Below are positions 24,729-33,755 of a stretch of 35,811 nt of DNA, one piece after another; within the stretch, counting starts at the first letter, position 1, and each line of letters begins with the position of its first letter. This stretch comes from an uncultured Clostridia bacterium (GTDB lineage: Bacteria > Bacillota > Clostridia > Oscillospirales > Ruminococcaceae), in the NCBI GenBank assembly GCA_944386285.1, contig CALXAM010000050.1, forward strand, positions 1-35,811, read 5' to 3'. The position numbers and the translations under genes were made by a program. Under the pieces are notes generated by a model. It was not told the DNA's origin. It was given only the letters and a program-made list of their open reading frames with translations, and searched no databases.

Positions 24729-25738
24729 AAATTCAGTCGTCTACGAAAAAGGGAAGAGTCAAACGAGTGATTGCACGCACGGCGATTATGCTCGGTATCT
24801 GTTTGGCAGCAATCATCGTGTTTATTTATTCAGCGATGCTCGTGATTTGTTACGGACCTTCGCCGCGCGCACGCGATCTGTTTGTGAATACGTGTATGGA
24901 AACGAGCTTTTTAAAATATTTTCCGCCGCTTGTGCTGTCCTCTTCGCAGATTGAAGTCATTCAAAAAGCCAACAGCATTGTGGACAACGGCGAAGTGACG
25001 GTCGGTCAGCAGGATTATACGAATGTGGAAAATCAGAATACCAGCCAGCCGGCGATTGAAATTGTGGATGTTGTCGGCGCGACCTATAAGGGAAAAATGA
25101 TGATCGTAAAAGATCCGTCACGCGTCGTGGTCGGTACCTCCTCTGATACATTCAGCGCCGACAAAGGCGGCAAAAAGCTTGACCAGATGATCGAGGACGA
25201 AGGCGCGATTGCAGGCGTCAATGCCGGCGGCTTTGTAGACGACGGCGGCGTCGGAAACGGCGGCATGCCAATTGGACTTGTCATTAAAAATTCAAAACTG
25301 TTAAACGGTGACTTGAATACACCGGTGACGGTGGTCGGATTCGATCAGAAAAATATGCTTCATGTCGGAACCATGACCGGTCAGCAGGCACTTGATAAAG
25401 GATTGCGGGACGCGGTCAGCTTCGGACCGGCGCTTGTCGTCAACGGAAAACCGCTCGAGGTTAGCGGTACAGGCGGCGGACTTAATCCGCGCACCGCAAT
25501 CGGACAGCGTGCCGACGGGTCTGTGCTGATTCTTGTCATCGACGGCCGTCAGCCGCACAGCCTTGGCGCAACGCATAAAGACCTGGTGGATGTCATGGTC
25601 GATTTCGATGCGGTCAACGCCTGCAACTTGGACGGCGGTTCTTCCTCCATGATGTATTATCAAGGAGAACTGCAAACGGTTTGCTCGTCGCTGTACGGGC
25701 CGCGCCGCATTCCGACGGCGATTTTGGTGAAAGAATAA
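24725..25738 (+). CDS. NAGPA-type phosphodiester glycosidase, membrane-anchored
   Basis: The 337-residue protein (ATG at 24725 with AGGAGA 8 bases upstream) has a basic head, one membrane helix (about residues 18-40) and a C-terminal phosphodiester glycosidase domain (NAGPA/DUF2233). Characteristic segments are GAIAGVNAGGFVDDGG, FGPALVVNGK, NPRTAIGQRADGSVLILVID and NLDGGSSSMMYYQG. The family removes sugars linked through phosphodiesters: the animal enzyme exposes mannose-6-phosphate, and bacterial relatives act on teichoic-acid or exopolysaccharide phosphodiesters. The longer frame starting at 24692 has no ribosome binding site. Its coupling to an exported deacetylase suggests joint action on a phosphate-containing surface polymer. 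Confidence 0.88.
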   Translation: MKIQSSTKKGRVKRVIARTAIMLGICLAAIIVFIYSAMLVICYGPSPRARDLFVNTCMETSFLKYFPPLVLSSSQIEVIQKANSIVDNGEVTVGQQDYTNVENQNTSQPAIEIVDVVGATYKGKMMIVKDPSRVVVGTSSDTFSADKGGKKLDQMIEDEGAIAGVNAGGFVDDGGVGNGGMPIGLVIKNSKLLNGDLNTPVTVVGFDQKNMLHVGTMTGQQALDKGLRDAVSFGPALVVNGKPLEVSGTGGGLNPRTAIGQRADGSVLILVIDGRQPHSLGATHKDLVDVMVDFDAVNACNLDGGSSSMMYYQGELQTVCSSLYGPRRIPTAILVKE

Positions 25739-25751
25739 GGAGGCGCTTAGC

Positions 25752-26846
25752 ATGAGTCAGTCGGTCGAAACGATTGAGAAAGAGAAAAGTCCTGCCAAAA
25801 AACAAAAGAAACCACATTCCACCTTTTTCAAAGTCGCATGGGGCGTTGTGTTCGTCTTTGTGGTCATGATCTTTACAGCGTTGCTGATTCTTTGGAATTA
25901 TCTTGATAACTATGAGCGTTCCGATCCGCGGTATTATCTCGATCAGGTCGTAACGCTTTTGGAAAATAAGCAGTATGAAGAGGCGGCAAGGGAATCCGGA
26001 TTTGAAGAAACCACCTTTTTTACATTTGAGCGTTTTGAGGAGTATGTGACCGATATTCTCGGTGACAGTACCGATCTTAGAGTGGTTGAATCAAAGTCCG
26101 ATGCGGAAAATGAACGCAATTATCGCGTTGTCGGTGAAAACGGCGAGTTAAAATTTGTGCTGACCGAACAGCCGAACACATTGGGATTTGGTTTTTCCAG
26201 CTATTCTGTAAAGCTTGATCTCGGCAGCGGCGGCACATGGAAAATCGTGGCGCCTGATGAGATTGCCGTTTCTGTGGACGGCATCGAGCTCGACGATACG
26301 TACCGCTTAGATGAGCAGATGATTCCGGACCCGTATGAGACGCTGTTGGACACGTCGCTGGCGCCGCAGCTTGCGGTGTACGAGGTGTCCGGCTTGTATA
26401 CGCGTCCGGTGGTGACGGCGGAAAATGCGGAGATCGTGTATGACGAGGACAACACCACCGTACGGATTACCGATTCGCTCAAAACACCGGCGGCTGAACG
26501 CGAGGAAATGATTATTAACGCAGCCAAAACATACGCAGCGTTCATTTCCGGCGATGCGCAGATGAAAGACGTCGCGGCACTGCTTTACGATCAGACGAAA
26601 TTTTACGAGTCGATCAAAACGTATTCAAGCTATTGGTATATTGACCATGACAGCGCGGAGGCAGAGAATGTCAAATTGTTTAACTATACCGAATACGCGG
26701 AAAACGCCTTTTCCGCAGAGGTGACATTTGACTATCGCGTGAAACGGACAAAGGGTAATATCAATCAGGTGTATCCGACCCATTACCGTTTGTCGTTTAT
26801 GGAAGTAGACGGGGAGATCCGCTTAATCAATATTGAGGTGCTTTAA
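25752..26846 (+). CDS. Membrane-anchored outer protein of unknown function
   Basis: The 364-residue protein follows the glycosidase by 13 bases with a GGAGG site. A Lys-rich head (residues 1-25) is followed by one membrane helix (VAWGVVFVFVVMIFTALLIL, about 28-47) and a 310-residue outer part. Around residues 60-105 (DPRYYLDQVVTLLENKQYEE) and 255-360 (FISGDAQMKDVAALL, then a strand-rich end) it resembles duplicated NTF2-like domains found in surface proteins. No catalytic motif is visible. As the last gene of the deacetylase-glycosidase operon it may be a scaffold or binding partner (inference). Confidence 0.8.
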   Translation: MSQSVETIEKEKSPAKKQKKPHSTFFKVAWGVVFVFVVMIFTALLILWNYLDNYERSDPRYYLDQVVTLLENKQYEEAARESGFEETTFFTFERFEEYVTDILGDSTDLRVVESKSDAENERNYRVVGENGELKFVLTEQPNTLGFGFSSYSVKLDLGSGGTWKIVAPDEIAVSVDGIELDDTYRLDEQMIPDPYETLLDTSLAPQLAVYEVSGLYTRPVVTAENAEIVYDEDNTTVRITDSLKTPAAEREEMIINAAKTYAAFISGDAQMKDVAALLYDQTKFYESIKTYSSYWYIDHDSAEAENVKLFNYTEYAENAFSAEVTFDYRVKRTKGNINQVYPTHYRLSFMEVDGEIRLINIEVL

Positions 26847-26864
26847 AGAGATTGGTTTAAATCC

Positions 26865-26896
26865 GAAAAAAGGGGATGCTGCGGCGTCCCCTTTTT
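26865..26896 (+). terminator. Terminator of the PIG-L operon
   Basis: AAAAAGGGGATGC pairs with GGCGTCCCCTTTTT (one G-U pair) around a short loop. Confidence 0.8.
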
Positions 26897-27005
26897 CTTT
26901 CTCAGCAAGGCAGGAATGATTGAATGAAATCGACACATTTTGGGTATTTCGCTTATTGCAAAAAGAAAACGGTAAAAATACTGTGTGTTTTGTACAGAAT
27001 TTTAG

Positions 27006-27034
27006 TTGCAAGAACCGACGGGATATGATATAAT
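27006..27034 (+). promoter_or_regulatory. Promoter of the phoH-ybeY-dgkA-era operon
   Basis: TTGCAA (27006-27011), a 17-base spacer and a perfect TATAAT (27029-27034) with an upstream TG. It lies 62 bases before the phoH start. Confidence 0.75.
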
Positions 27035-27095
27035 AAATCAGAACAGGATTTCTGTGCTTTTTTTGAAAAAATGACGTTTTGGAAGGGATGGCGCA

Positions 27096-28058
27096 ATGGC
27101 TCAAAAATTACTCTCGGTCGAATCTCCCTCGATTCTTTCAGCGGTATTCGGTGCATATGACGAACACGTTCATCAGCTGGAACAGGCATTTCATGTTCAG
27201 ATTGTCAGCCGCGATACACAGCTTAAAATTACAGGGGAGCCGGATTCGATCAATCAGGCATGCCGTGCGCTGGACGCGCTGTTTGAAATGGCGCGGGGCG
27301 GTGAGGCGATTACCGATCAGGCGGTACGGTATCTCGTATCGTTAACGGATGATACACAGGTGGAGCGTGCAAAACATCTCTCCGACAGCTGCATTTGTGT
27401 GACGGCAAGCGGAAAACCGATCCGGCCAAAAACGCTCGGACAGAAAAAATATATCGAGAGCATTCAAAATAACACCATCGTGCTGGGCGTCGGTCCTGCG
27501 GGAACCGGCAAAACGTATTTGGCTGTTGCAATGGCAGTGCGCGCGTTCCGTGCGCAGGAAGTCAGCCGTATTATCCTCACCCGCCCGGCGGTGGAGGCTG
27601 GCGAAAAACTCGGTTTTCTGCCCGGTGATTTGCAGATGAAGGTCGATCCGTATTTGCGTCCGCTGTATGACGCACTGTTTGATATGTTCGGCGCGGAGGC
27701 CTTTGCAAGACAGCAGGAACGCGGTGTGATCGAGGTGGCGCCGCTTGCGTATATGCGCGGCCGCACACTGGATGATTCGTTTATCATTCTCGATGAGGCA
27801 CAGAATACGACGCGGGAACAGATGAAAATGTTTTTGACGCGTCTTGGTGCAAACTCCAAAGCGGTGATCACAGGCGATGTGACACAGATCGATCTTCCCG
27901 ACGCACGGAAATCGGGCTTGATCGACGCGATGAAGGTGCTCGCACATGTCGATGATATCGACACGGTGCTCTTTAATGACAAGGATGTCGTCCGGAATCG
28001 GATTGTACAGGAAATTATCAAAGCATATGCAAAATTTGAGAAAAAAGGAGAACGATGA
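27096..28058 (+). CDS. phoH: PhoH family ATPase
   Basis: The 320-residue protein has the PhoH layout. An N-terminal KH-like region (residues 10-75) precedes the P-loop NTPase with GPAGTGKT at 133-140, Walker B FIILDEAQN (Asp233), RPAVEAGEKLGFLPGD and TGDVTQIDLP. PhoH proteins are RNA-associated ATPases/helicases of uncertain detailed role; here it neighbours ybeY, as in most bacteria, pointing to RNA processing. The ATG at 27096 has AAGGG 8 bases upstream. The stop lies 3 bases before ybeY. Confidence 0.94.
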   Translation: MAQKLLSVESPSILSAVFGAYDEHVHQLEQAFHVQIVSRDTQLKITGEPDSINQACRALDALFEMARGGEAITDQAVRYLVSLTDDTQVERAKHLSDSCICVTASGKPIRPKTLGQKKYIESIQNNTIVLGVGPAGTGKTYLAVAMAVRAFRAQEVSRIILTRPAVEAGEKLGFLPGDLQMKVDPYLRPLYDALFDMFGAEAFARQQERGVIEVAPLAYMRGRTLDDSFIILDEAQNTTREQMKMFLTRLGANSKAVITGDVTQIDLPDARKSGLIDAMKVLAHVDDIDTVLFNDKDVVRNRIVQEIIKAYAKFEKKGER

Positions 28059-28061
28059 ATC

Positions 28062-28556
28062 ATGGATAAGCTTAAGGTACTGATTAGCAACAGACAAAAG
28101 GAAGTGAAAATTCCCTCCGGAATCCGATTGCTGATCCGCCGCTGCTGCCACGCAGTGCTGGTATCGGAAGGCTTTGAAGGCAGTGCGGAGGTCAGCGTTT
28201 CGTTTATTTCCAATCATGAGATCAAACAGCTCAATGAACAGTACCGCCACAAAGATGCGGCAACCGACGTGCTGTCTTTCCCGCTCGGCGAAAACGGGAA
28301 ATGGGATAAAAACGAGGAGACCGGCGCGTATATGCTCGGCGATATTGTGATTTCGGCAGAAAAGGCATTTGAACAGGCGAATATGTACGGCCATACCATT
28401 CAGCGTGAAATCGGCTTTTTGACCGTCCATTCGATGTTCCACCTGTTGGGCTATGACCACGAGGACGGCGGTTTGGCTGCACGGCAGATGCGTGAAAAAG
28501 AGGAAAATGTGCTTCAGATGCTGGGCCTTTCAAGAACCGGAAGCTATATTGTATAA
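28062..28556 (+). CDS. ybeY: YbeY, endoribonuclease in 16S rRNA maturation
   Basis: The 164-residue protein contains the zinc motif H123-S-M-F-H127-L-L-G-Y-D-H133 and the upstream TDVLSFPLG. YbeY trims the 3' end of 16S rRNA and takes part in ribosome quality control. AAAAGGAG precedes the ATG at 28062. It is co-transcribed with phoH and dgkA. Confidence 0.95.
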   Translation: MDKLKVLISNRQKEVKIPSGIRLLIRRCCHAVLVSEGFEGSAEVSVSFISNHEIKQLNEQYRHKDAATDVLSFPLGENGKWDKNEETGAYMLGDIVISAEKAFEQANMYGHTIQREIGFLTVHSMFHLLGYDHEDGGLAARQMREKEENVLQMLGLSRTGSYIV

Positions 28557-28559
28557 CCG

Positions 28560-29066
28560 ATGAATCCGTTTATGAGATTTTTGCGCGGCTTTTTATATGC
28601 CGCGCACGGAATCGGCTCGTGTATCAAACGGGAGCGAAATATGCGGGTGCATTGCTGTGCTGTGATGCTCGTGCTCTACTTTTGTCTGTTTTTTAAGCCT
28701 AACCGCATGGAATTCGCATTATTGATGCTTTGTTTTGGCTTGGTGATTGGCGCGGAGGCGGTCAATACGGCGGTAGAGGCGCTGGCTGACCGGCTTCATC
28801 CAGACATTCATCCTGCAATCCGTTTGGCAAAGGACGCGGCGGCAGGCGCCGTGTTGGTTGCGGCGCTTGCAAGCGTGCTGGTCGGACTCTTTTTGTTTGT
28901 ATGGACCGATCGGTTTTTGCCTGCGCTTTATTCGATGATGACGACGCCCACCGGATGGATCGGACTGCTGTGTCTGGCGGCGTTATCTGTGATCGTCGTG
29001 TTTGTCATTCCGATTCCGAAAAATGAAATGAAACAAGAATACAGAGGAACAAATGGAACAAAATAA
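28560..29066 (+). CDS. dgkA: Diacylglycerol/undecaprenol kinase
   Basis: The 168-residue membrane protein has the DgkA signature GAEAVNTAVEALADRL and LAKDAAAGAVLVAAL, with three membrane helices. It adds a fourth helix at the end (WIGLLCLAALSVIVVFVI, about 137-155) and a charged tail. In Gram-positives the enzyme phosphorylates undecaprenol, returning the lipid carrier of wall synthesis. It starts 3 bases after ybeY and overlaps era by 14 bases. The extra C-terminal helix is longer than the standard ~120-130 residue enzyme. Confidence 0.92.
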   Translation: MNPFMRFLRGFLYAAHGIGSCIKRERNMRVHCCAVMLVLYFCLFFKPNRMEFALLMLCFGLVIGAEAVNTAVEALADRLHPDIHPAIRLAKDAAAGAVLVAALASVLVGLFLFVWTDRFLPALYSMMTTPTGWIGLLCLAALSVIVVFVIPIPKNEMKQEYRGTNGTK

Positions 29067-29964
29067 TCAGTCAAAATCAGCGTTTGTCGCGATTGTCGGC
29101 AAACCGAATGTAGGAAAATCATCGCTTTTGAATTTGCTGCTGGGCGAGAAAATTGCGATTGTTACAAGCAAGCCGCAGACCACCCGTACACGGATTATGG
29201 GTGTGCTGACAAAAGGTGCGGTGCAGTTTGTGTTTTTGGATACGCCCGGCTTTCACAAGGCGAAAACAAAGCTTTCCAATACAATGCGCCGCGTCGTGAC
29301 CACTTCGATCAAGGACGTGGATATTGTCATGCTTGTGGTAGAACCGCGCGGTGCGCTGACCGAGTCGGAGTTATCACTCATTGAAAACATCAAAGCCGCA
29401 AAGATTCCGGCGATTCTGGTGATTAACAAGACCGATTTGTATGCGGACAAGTCGGTGGTTGCCGAGCGAATCGCGGAGCTTACCGCACTGTATCCGTTTG
29501 ACGCAGTCGTTCCGCTGAGCGTTGCGGAGAAAAAGGGAACCGACGCGCTGCTTTACGAACTCACGAATTACGCAGAGGAAGGCGAGCACTATTTTCCGGA
29601 CGATACGCTCACCGATCAGCCGGAGCGCGTGATTGCGGCGGAGATTATCCGTGAAAAGCTGCTCCTTTTTATGCAGCAGGAAATTCCGCACGGCACGGCT
29701 GTGATTATCGAGAAAATGCGTGAACGCGAAGATCGTCCGATTCTCGATATTGAAGCGACGATTTATTGCGAAAAGGCAAGCCATAAAGGAATGATTATCG
29801 GCAAAGGCGGCCAGTCGTTAAAGCGGATCGCTTCCGCGGCAAGAGCCGATCTCGAATCATTCCTTGACACGAAGGTCAATCTTCAGTGCTGGGTAAAGGT
29901 GCGGGAGGATTGGCGCAATCAGGAAAGTATGATCCGCAATTTCGGGCTGTCGGATGATTCGTAA
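29053..29964 (+). CDS. era: Era, GTPase of 30S ribosome assembly
   Basis: The 303-residue protein has all G motifs: GKPNVGKS (16-23), DTPG at 63-66 and NKTD at 125-128. It ends in a type II KH domain (GMIIGKGGQSLKRI). Era binds the 3' end of 16S rRNA and checks small-subunit assembly, working with YbeY in the same operon. AGAGG precedes the ATG, which lies inside the end of dgkA. Confidence 0.97.
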   Translation: MEQNNQSKSAFVAIVGKPNVGKSSLLNLLLGEKIAIVTSKPQTTRTRIMGVLTKGAVQFVFLDTPGFHKAKTKLSNTMRRVVTTSIKDVDIVMLVVEPRGALTESELSLIENIKAAKIPAILVINKTDLYADKSVVAERIAELTALYPFDAVVPLSVAEKKGTDALLYELTNYAEEGEHYFPDDTLTDQPERVIAAEIIREKLLLFMQQEIPHGTAVIIEKMREREDRPILDIEATIYCEKASHKGMIIGKGGQSLKRIASAARADLESFLDTKVNLQCWVKVREDWRNQESMIRNFGLSDDS

Positions 29965-29988
29965 CAATCATTTCCATGAATGAATGCT

Positions 29989-30048
29989 CCTCCGGTGCAA
30001 AAAGTAATCATAATCCGCAAAAACGGATCGGTGATTTTTGTCCGGAGG
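29989..30048 (+). promoter_or_regulatory. Hairpin that covers the ribosome binding site of the yqzL-like gene
   Basis: CCTCCGG (29989-29995) pairs with CCGGAGG (30042-30048), which contains the ribosome binding site. The stem extends through a CAAAAA/TTTTTG section, and an inner ATCCG/CGGAT hairpin fills the loop. Translation of the next gene should depend on opening it. Confidence 0.55.
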
Positions 30049-30055
30049 TGTTTTC

Positions 30056-30226
30056 GTGCAGACGGAAAAAGAAACGATGCTTTGGAACCGCTTTGAGCAA
30101 AGCGGAAAGATTGACGACTATCTGTTGTATGCGCAGTGCGCGCACGGTGATTTGACGGGAATGATAAGCGATGCAGAAAAAGACAAAGGGAATGATTTTA
30201 AAGGAGCGGAACATCGGGGAAAATGA
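30056..30226 (+). CDS. YqzL-like small protein between era and recO
   Basis: A GTG at 30056 (GGAGG, 8 bases) gives 56 residues. The part MLWNRFEQSGKIDDYLLY matches the pattern of YqzL (F-x-x-T/S-G-x-I-D-x-Y-L-L), a small protein found between era and recO in Bacillus, and the position is the same here. It is longer than Bacillus YqzL (about 47 residues), with a charged tail that overlaps the start of recO by 56 bases. Function is unknown. Confidence 0.7.
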   Translation: MQTEKETMLWNRFEQSGKIDDYLLYAQCAHGDLTGMISDAEKDKGNDFKGAEHRGK

Positions 30227-30944
30227 CCGGATTCTCACGGTATTGACCGCGGACCGCGGACTGATTGAAGTTTGTGCAAGACGCAGCCGCTCGCCGAAAA
30301 GTCCGCTGACCGGTGCGACACAGGTTCTTTGCTACAGCGAGTTTTGCCTGTTTCAGGGAAAATCGTATGAAACGGTGGACAGCGCGGAGCTCATTGAGTC
30401 GTTTTATGATTTGCGGCTTGATGTGGTGAAATTATCGCTCGCGGGCTATTTTGTGCAGCTCTGCGCGTTTTTATCCCCCACAGAGGAAAACTGCGCCGAG
30501 GTGCTGCGGCTGCTGCTAAACACCTGCTATTTTTTGGAGAAGGAAACGTATCCGATTGCGCACTTAAAGCCGGTGTTTGAACTGCGGATTCTCTCCTTAA
30601 GCGGATTTATGCCGAATGTTGTGGCATGTGACCGGTGTGCGGCGTATGAAACGGACGAAATGGTCTTTTTGCCCCTTTACGGGCGCTTGATGTGCAAGGA
30701 ATGCTATGAACTGTCCGAATATGCGTCGCCCGATACGATGTGCGTGCATCTGCATCCGGCGGTGCTCGCGGCGGTGCGGCATATTGTGTTCTCTCCTTTT
30801 GAGAAACTGTTTTCGTTCCAGATTCCCGCAACATGCCGCCGGCAGCTTTACGATTTAGCGGAAGTCTATACGCAGATGCACACCGAAACAGAACTCAAAT
30901 CCTGGACGATTTTTAATACATTATTTGACAGAGGTAACATATGA
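30171..30944 (+). CDS. recO: RecO, DNA repair and recombination mediator
   Basis: The 257-residue protein has an N-terminal OB fold (GMILKERNIGENDRILTVLT), a helical middle, and a four-cysteine zinc site (C153-x-x-C156, C175-x-x-C178). RecO loads RecA onto single-stranded DNA with RecR. The start lies inside the yqzL-like gene with a weak ribosome binding site, suggesting translational coupling. Its stop overlaps the mutS2 start (ATGA). Confidence 0.94.
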   Translation: MQKKTKGMILKERNIGENDRILTVLTADRGLIEVCARRSRSPKSPLTGATQVLCYSEFCLFQGKSYETVDSAELIESFYDLRLDVVKLSLAGYFVQLCAFLSPTEENCAEVLRLLLNTCYFLEKETYPIAHLKPVFELRILSLSGFMPNVVACDRCAAYETDEMVFLPLYGRLMCKECYELSEYASPDTMCVHLHPAVLAAVRHIVFSPFEKLFSFQIPATCRRQLYDLAEVYTQMHTETELKSWTIFNTLFDRGNI

Positions 30945-33328
30945 TTAACGAAAAATATTGCCGGGTGCTGGAACTTGACAAAATCCTCACCCGACTTTCC
31001 GAACTGACTTGCTGTGAAACGGCGCGTCAGCGTGCGCTGTCGCTAAAACCGAATGACAATCTTTCGATTGTAAAGGATGAAACGGCAAAAACGAATGACG
31101 CATTTTTGCTGTCGGCGCATTTTGGCACGCCTGTGTTCACAAAAATGGACGACCCCTCCGAGCACTTAAAGCTTGCGCAGGTGGGCGGTATTTTAACACC
31201 GCGCGCGATTTTGAATATCGCGGCCGTCTTAAAACAGGCGCGTACGCTGCTTGAATGGTACGAGCAGTGCGCCAATGTGCAGAATACATTAAAGCCGGTG
31301 TTTTCCATGCTCATGGCAAACCGCCCGCTTGAAAAACGGATTGCGTCCGTGTTTGTTTCCGAGGAAGAAGTAAGCGACACGGCGAGCGATACGCTCATGT
31401 CCATCCGGCGCAAAATCCGTTCGGCAGGCAGCCGGATTCGTGAAACACTCGATAAAATGATCCGCTCATCGACGTATCAAAAGGCGTTGCAGGAAAACCT
31501 CGTCACGATGCGTGACGGACGGTATGTATTGCCTGTCAAGGCGGAATACAAGAGCACCGTAAGCGGTTTGGTGCACGACACCTCCTCTTCGGGTGCAACG
31601 CTGTTCATTGAGCCGATGGCGGTTGTCGAGGCGAACAATGAAATCCGTGTGCTGCAGTCGCAGGAGAAAGCCGAGATTGAGCGCATTTTGGCGGAGCTTT
31701 CGGCACTGTGCGGCGAGCAGGCGGATGTGATTGCGTCCGACTTTGAAACGGTGATCGCGCTCAATCTCTACTTCGCAAAGGCACGCCTTGCTGAGCAGAT
31801 GAACGCTGTACTTCCGCGGATTACCGAGGATGGACAGATCGTGTTAAACCGCGCGCGCCATCCGCTCATTGCGAAAGAAAAGGTCGTGCCGATCACACTT
31901 TCGCTTGGGCAGTCGTACCGGTCGCTCGTTGTCACCGGTCCGAATACCGGCGGTAAAACGGTTACGCTCAAAACGATCGGCTTACTCACACTCATGACGA
32001 TGTGCGGTCTGCTCGTGCCTGTTTCCGATCACAGTACGATTTCGATTTTCAAGAAGATTCTCGTCGATATCGGCGACGAACAGAGCATCGCGCAGAACCT
32101 GTCCACTTTCTCGGCGCACATGACGAACATCGTATCGATCTTAAACGAAGCTGACGGACACAGTCTGGTGCTGGTCGATGAGCTCGGTTCCGGAACCGAT
32201 CCGGTCGAGGGTGCGGCGCTTGCGCAGTCGATTTTGACAGAATTGTTCCAAAAGGGCGCCATCGTCGCGGCGACGACACACTATGCGGAGTTAAAGGTCT
32301 ACGCGCTCGAAACGGAGGGCGTCGAAAACGCGTCGTGTGAGTTTGACGCAAAAACATTGCAGCCGACATACCGGCTGATGATCGGCACACCCGGCCGGTC
32401 GAATGCGTTTGAGATTTCGCGCCGGCTTGGCATCAGTGAGACGGTTCTCTCGCGTGCATCATCGCTTGTGGAGAGCGACAAAAAGAGCTTTGAGGATGTC
32501 ATTGACCGGCTCGAATCGTCGCGGCAGGAGAATGAGGAGAAAAACCGTGAGCTGGCAGCGCAGATCAAAGCGCTCAAAGAGGAGCGCGAGTCACTGCGCA
32601 CGGCAAACCATGACGCGATCATTCAAAAAGAACAGATCATTGAGCAGGCACGCAAAGAGGCGAGCCGGATTGTGGATGCAGTCAAGCTTGACGCGAACCT
32701 CATTATGGATGAACTTCAGAAGCTGCGCCGTGAAAAGGAGAAAGAGGACTTCATCCGGCGAACCGGCGAGGCAAAATCGCAGCTGCGCGGAAAGCTTGAC
32801 AAGCTCTCCGATCAGGCAAATCCGGTGGTGAAGCGGTCGAATGAGGGCTATGTGCTGCCGCGTCCGCTCAAAAAGGGCGATACGGTGCTGATTGTGGATA
32901 TCGACAAGACGGCGACAGTACTCGAAGTGCCGGATAAATCGGGAAATGTGCTCGTACAGGCAGGCATTATGAAAACGCGCGTGCCGGTATCGAATCTGCG
33001 GCTTGACGAAAAGGCGAAAAAGCCGAAGCTCAACGGTGCGTCGATCCGCACGATTTCGTCGAATAAAGGGGCGAAAACGGCACGCGGCATGATGGAGCTT
33101 GACCTGCGCGGACAGACGGTCGAGGAGGCGCTTATGGAGCTTGATATGTTTATAAGCCGCAGTCTTCTTTCGCATATTGAGCAAGTGACAATCATCCACG
33201 GCAAGGGAACCGGCGCACTGCGCAGCGCAGTCCACAATTACCTAAAACACTGCAAACAGGTGAAAAGCTTCCGTCTCGGCGTATACGGCGAGGGTGAAAC
33301 GGGCGTTACCATCGTGACCTTTAAATAA
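30941..33328 (+). CDS. mutS2: MutS2 endonuclease
   Basis: The 795-residue protein has a MutS-type ATPase with GPNTGGKT (333-340) and VLVDELGSGTDPVEG. A long coiled coil follows (about 510-640), then a KOW-like segment (GDTVLIVDIDKTATVLEV) and a C-terminal Smr nuclease domain (LDLRGQTVEEAL, then IIHGKGTGALR). MutS2 lacks the mismatch-binding domain; it restrains recombination and, in some Firmicutes, splits collided ribosomes. It follows recO with a 4-base overlap. Confidence 0.96.
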   Translation: MINEKYCRVLELDKILTRLSELTCCETARQRALSLKPNDNLSIVKDETAKTNDAFLLSAHFGTPVFTKMDDPSEHLKLAQVGGILTPRAILNIAAVLKQARTLLEWYEQCANVQNTLKPVFSMLMANRPLEKRIASVFVSEEEVSDTASDTLMSIRRKIRSAGSRIRETLDKMIRSSTYQKALQENLVTMRDGRYVLPVKAEYKSTVSGLVHDTSSSGATLFIEPMAVVEANNEIRVLQSQEKAEIERILAELSALCGEQADVIASDFETVIALNLYFAKARLAEQMNAVLPRITEDGQIVLNRARHPLIAKEKVVPITLSLGQSYRSLVVTGPNTGGKTVTLKTIGLLTLMTMCGLLVPVSDHSTISIFKKILVDIGDEQSIAQNLSTFSAHMTNIVSILNEADGHSLVLVDELGSGTDPVEGAALAQSILTELFQKGAIVAATTHYAELKVYALETEGVENASCEFDAKTLQPTYRLMIGTPGRSNAFEISRRLGISETVLSRASSLVESDKKSFEDVIDRLESSRQENEEKNRELAAQIKALKEERESLRTANHDAIIQKEQIIEQARKEASRIVDAVKLDANLIMDELQKLRREKEKEDFIRRTGEAKSQLRGKLDKLSDQANPVVKRSNEGYVLPRPLKKGDTVLIVDIDKTATVLEVPDKSGNVLVQAGIMKTRVPVSNLRLDEKAKKPKLNGASIRTISSNKGAKTARGMMELDLRGQTVEEALMELDMFISRSLLSHIEQVTIIHGKGTGALRSAVHNYLKHCKQVKSFRLGVYGEGETGVTIVTFK

Positions 33329-33332
33329 AAGG

Positions 33333-33367
33333 AAAAAAGAGTGAGCAAACCTGCTCACTCTTTTTTT
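33333..33367. terminator. Bidirectional terminator
   Basis: AAAAAGAGTGAGCA pairs with TGCTCACTCTTTTT around a 4-base loop, with A-runs before and T-runs after. It ends mutS2 on the plus strand. It also contains the last codons of the minus-strand gene ending at 33355. Confidence 0.85.
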
Positions 33368-33534
33368 GTGCGCGGATCAGAATGATTTTCGAGCTGATGC
33401 CGGCTGTATTCATGTTTAGTGATTGCCATTTTTCTTTCGTGCGCGTTGTTCGCCAGCACGGTCAAAAGCGGGAAAACTCTTATGATGATTTGTATGATGA
33501 CTGCAAATAAACAGTATTCAATAGAAAAATTCAT
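33355..33534 (-). CDS. Small membrane protein (59 aa)
   Basis: The ATG at 33534 behind AAGGAGGTG gives MNFSIEYCLFAVIIQIII..., one hydrophobic helix (about residues 7-27) and a basic/polar tail (HERKMAITKHEYSRHQ). The 24 residues upstream in the same frame lack a ribosome binding site. No family recognised. The strong ribosome binding site supports it, and its stop codon lies within a shared terminator. Confidence 0.6.
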   Translation of the reverse strand: MNFSIEYCLFAVIIQIIIRVFPLLTVLANNAHERKMAITKHEYSRHQLENHSDPRTKKE

Positions 33535-33709
33535 GTTTTCACCTCCTTTTTTGTTTCTTGTCTTTATTTTAAACCCGTAGAAATTTGTTCGCACACCTGT
33601 TTCCAAAAGAAATCAGAAAAAATTTTTGCATGTTAAACCGCTTTTGGAGGCGGATTATGCACCGGCAGACAAAATCGCTTGGAAAATCATTCTGCCTTAA
33701 AAAAGGGGA

Positions 33710-33746
33710 TTGACAAACCGCGTTCAGGTTCTCAGGTTCGTAGAAT
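33710..33746 (+). promoter_or_regulatory. Promoter with an 8-bp duplication in its spacer
   Basis: TTGACA (33710-33715) and TAGAAT (33741-33746) are 25 bases apart. The spacer contains TCAGGTTC twice in tandem (33724-33731 and 33732-33739); removing one copy gives the ideal 17 bases. An operator follows 9 bases later, as in the promoter at 18143. Confidence 0.6.
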
Positions 33747-33755
33747 ACGCAAGTG

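Noticed and set aside
27342..28460. Long antisense frame opposite phoH and ybeY
   Set aside because: Shadow frame spanning two well-identified genes on the other strand.
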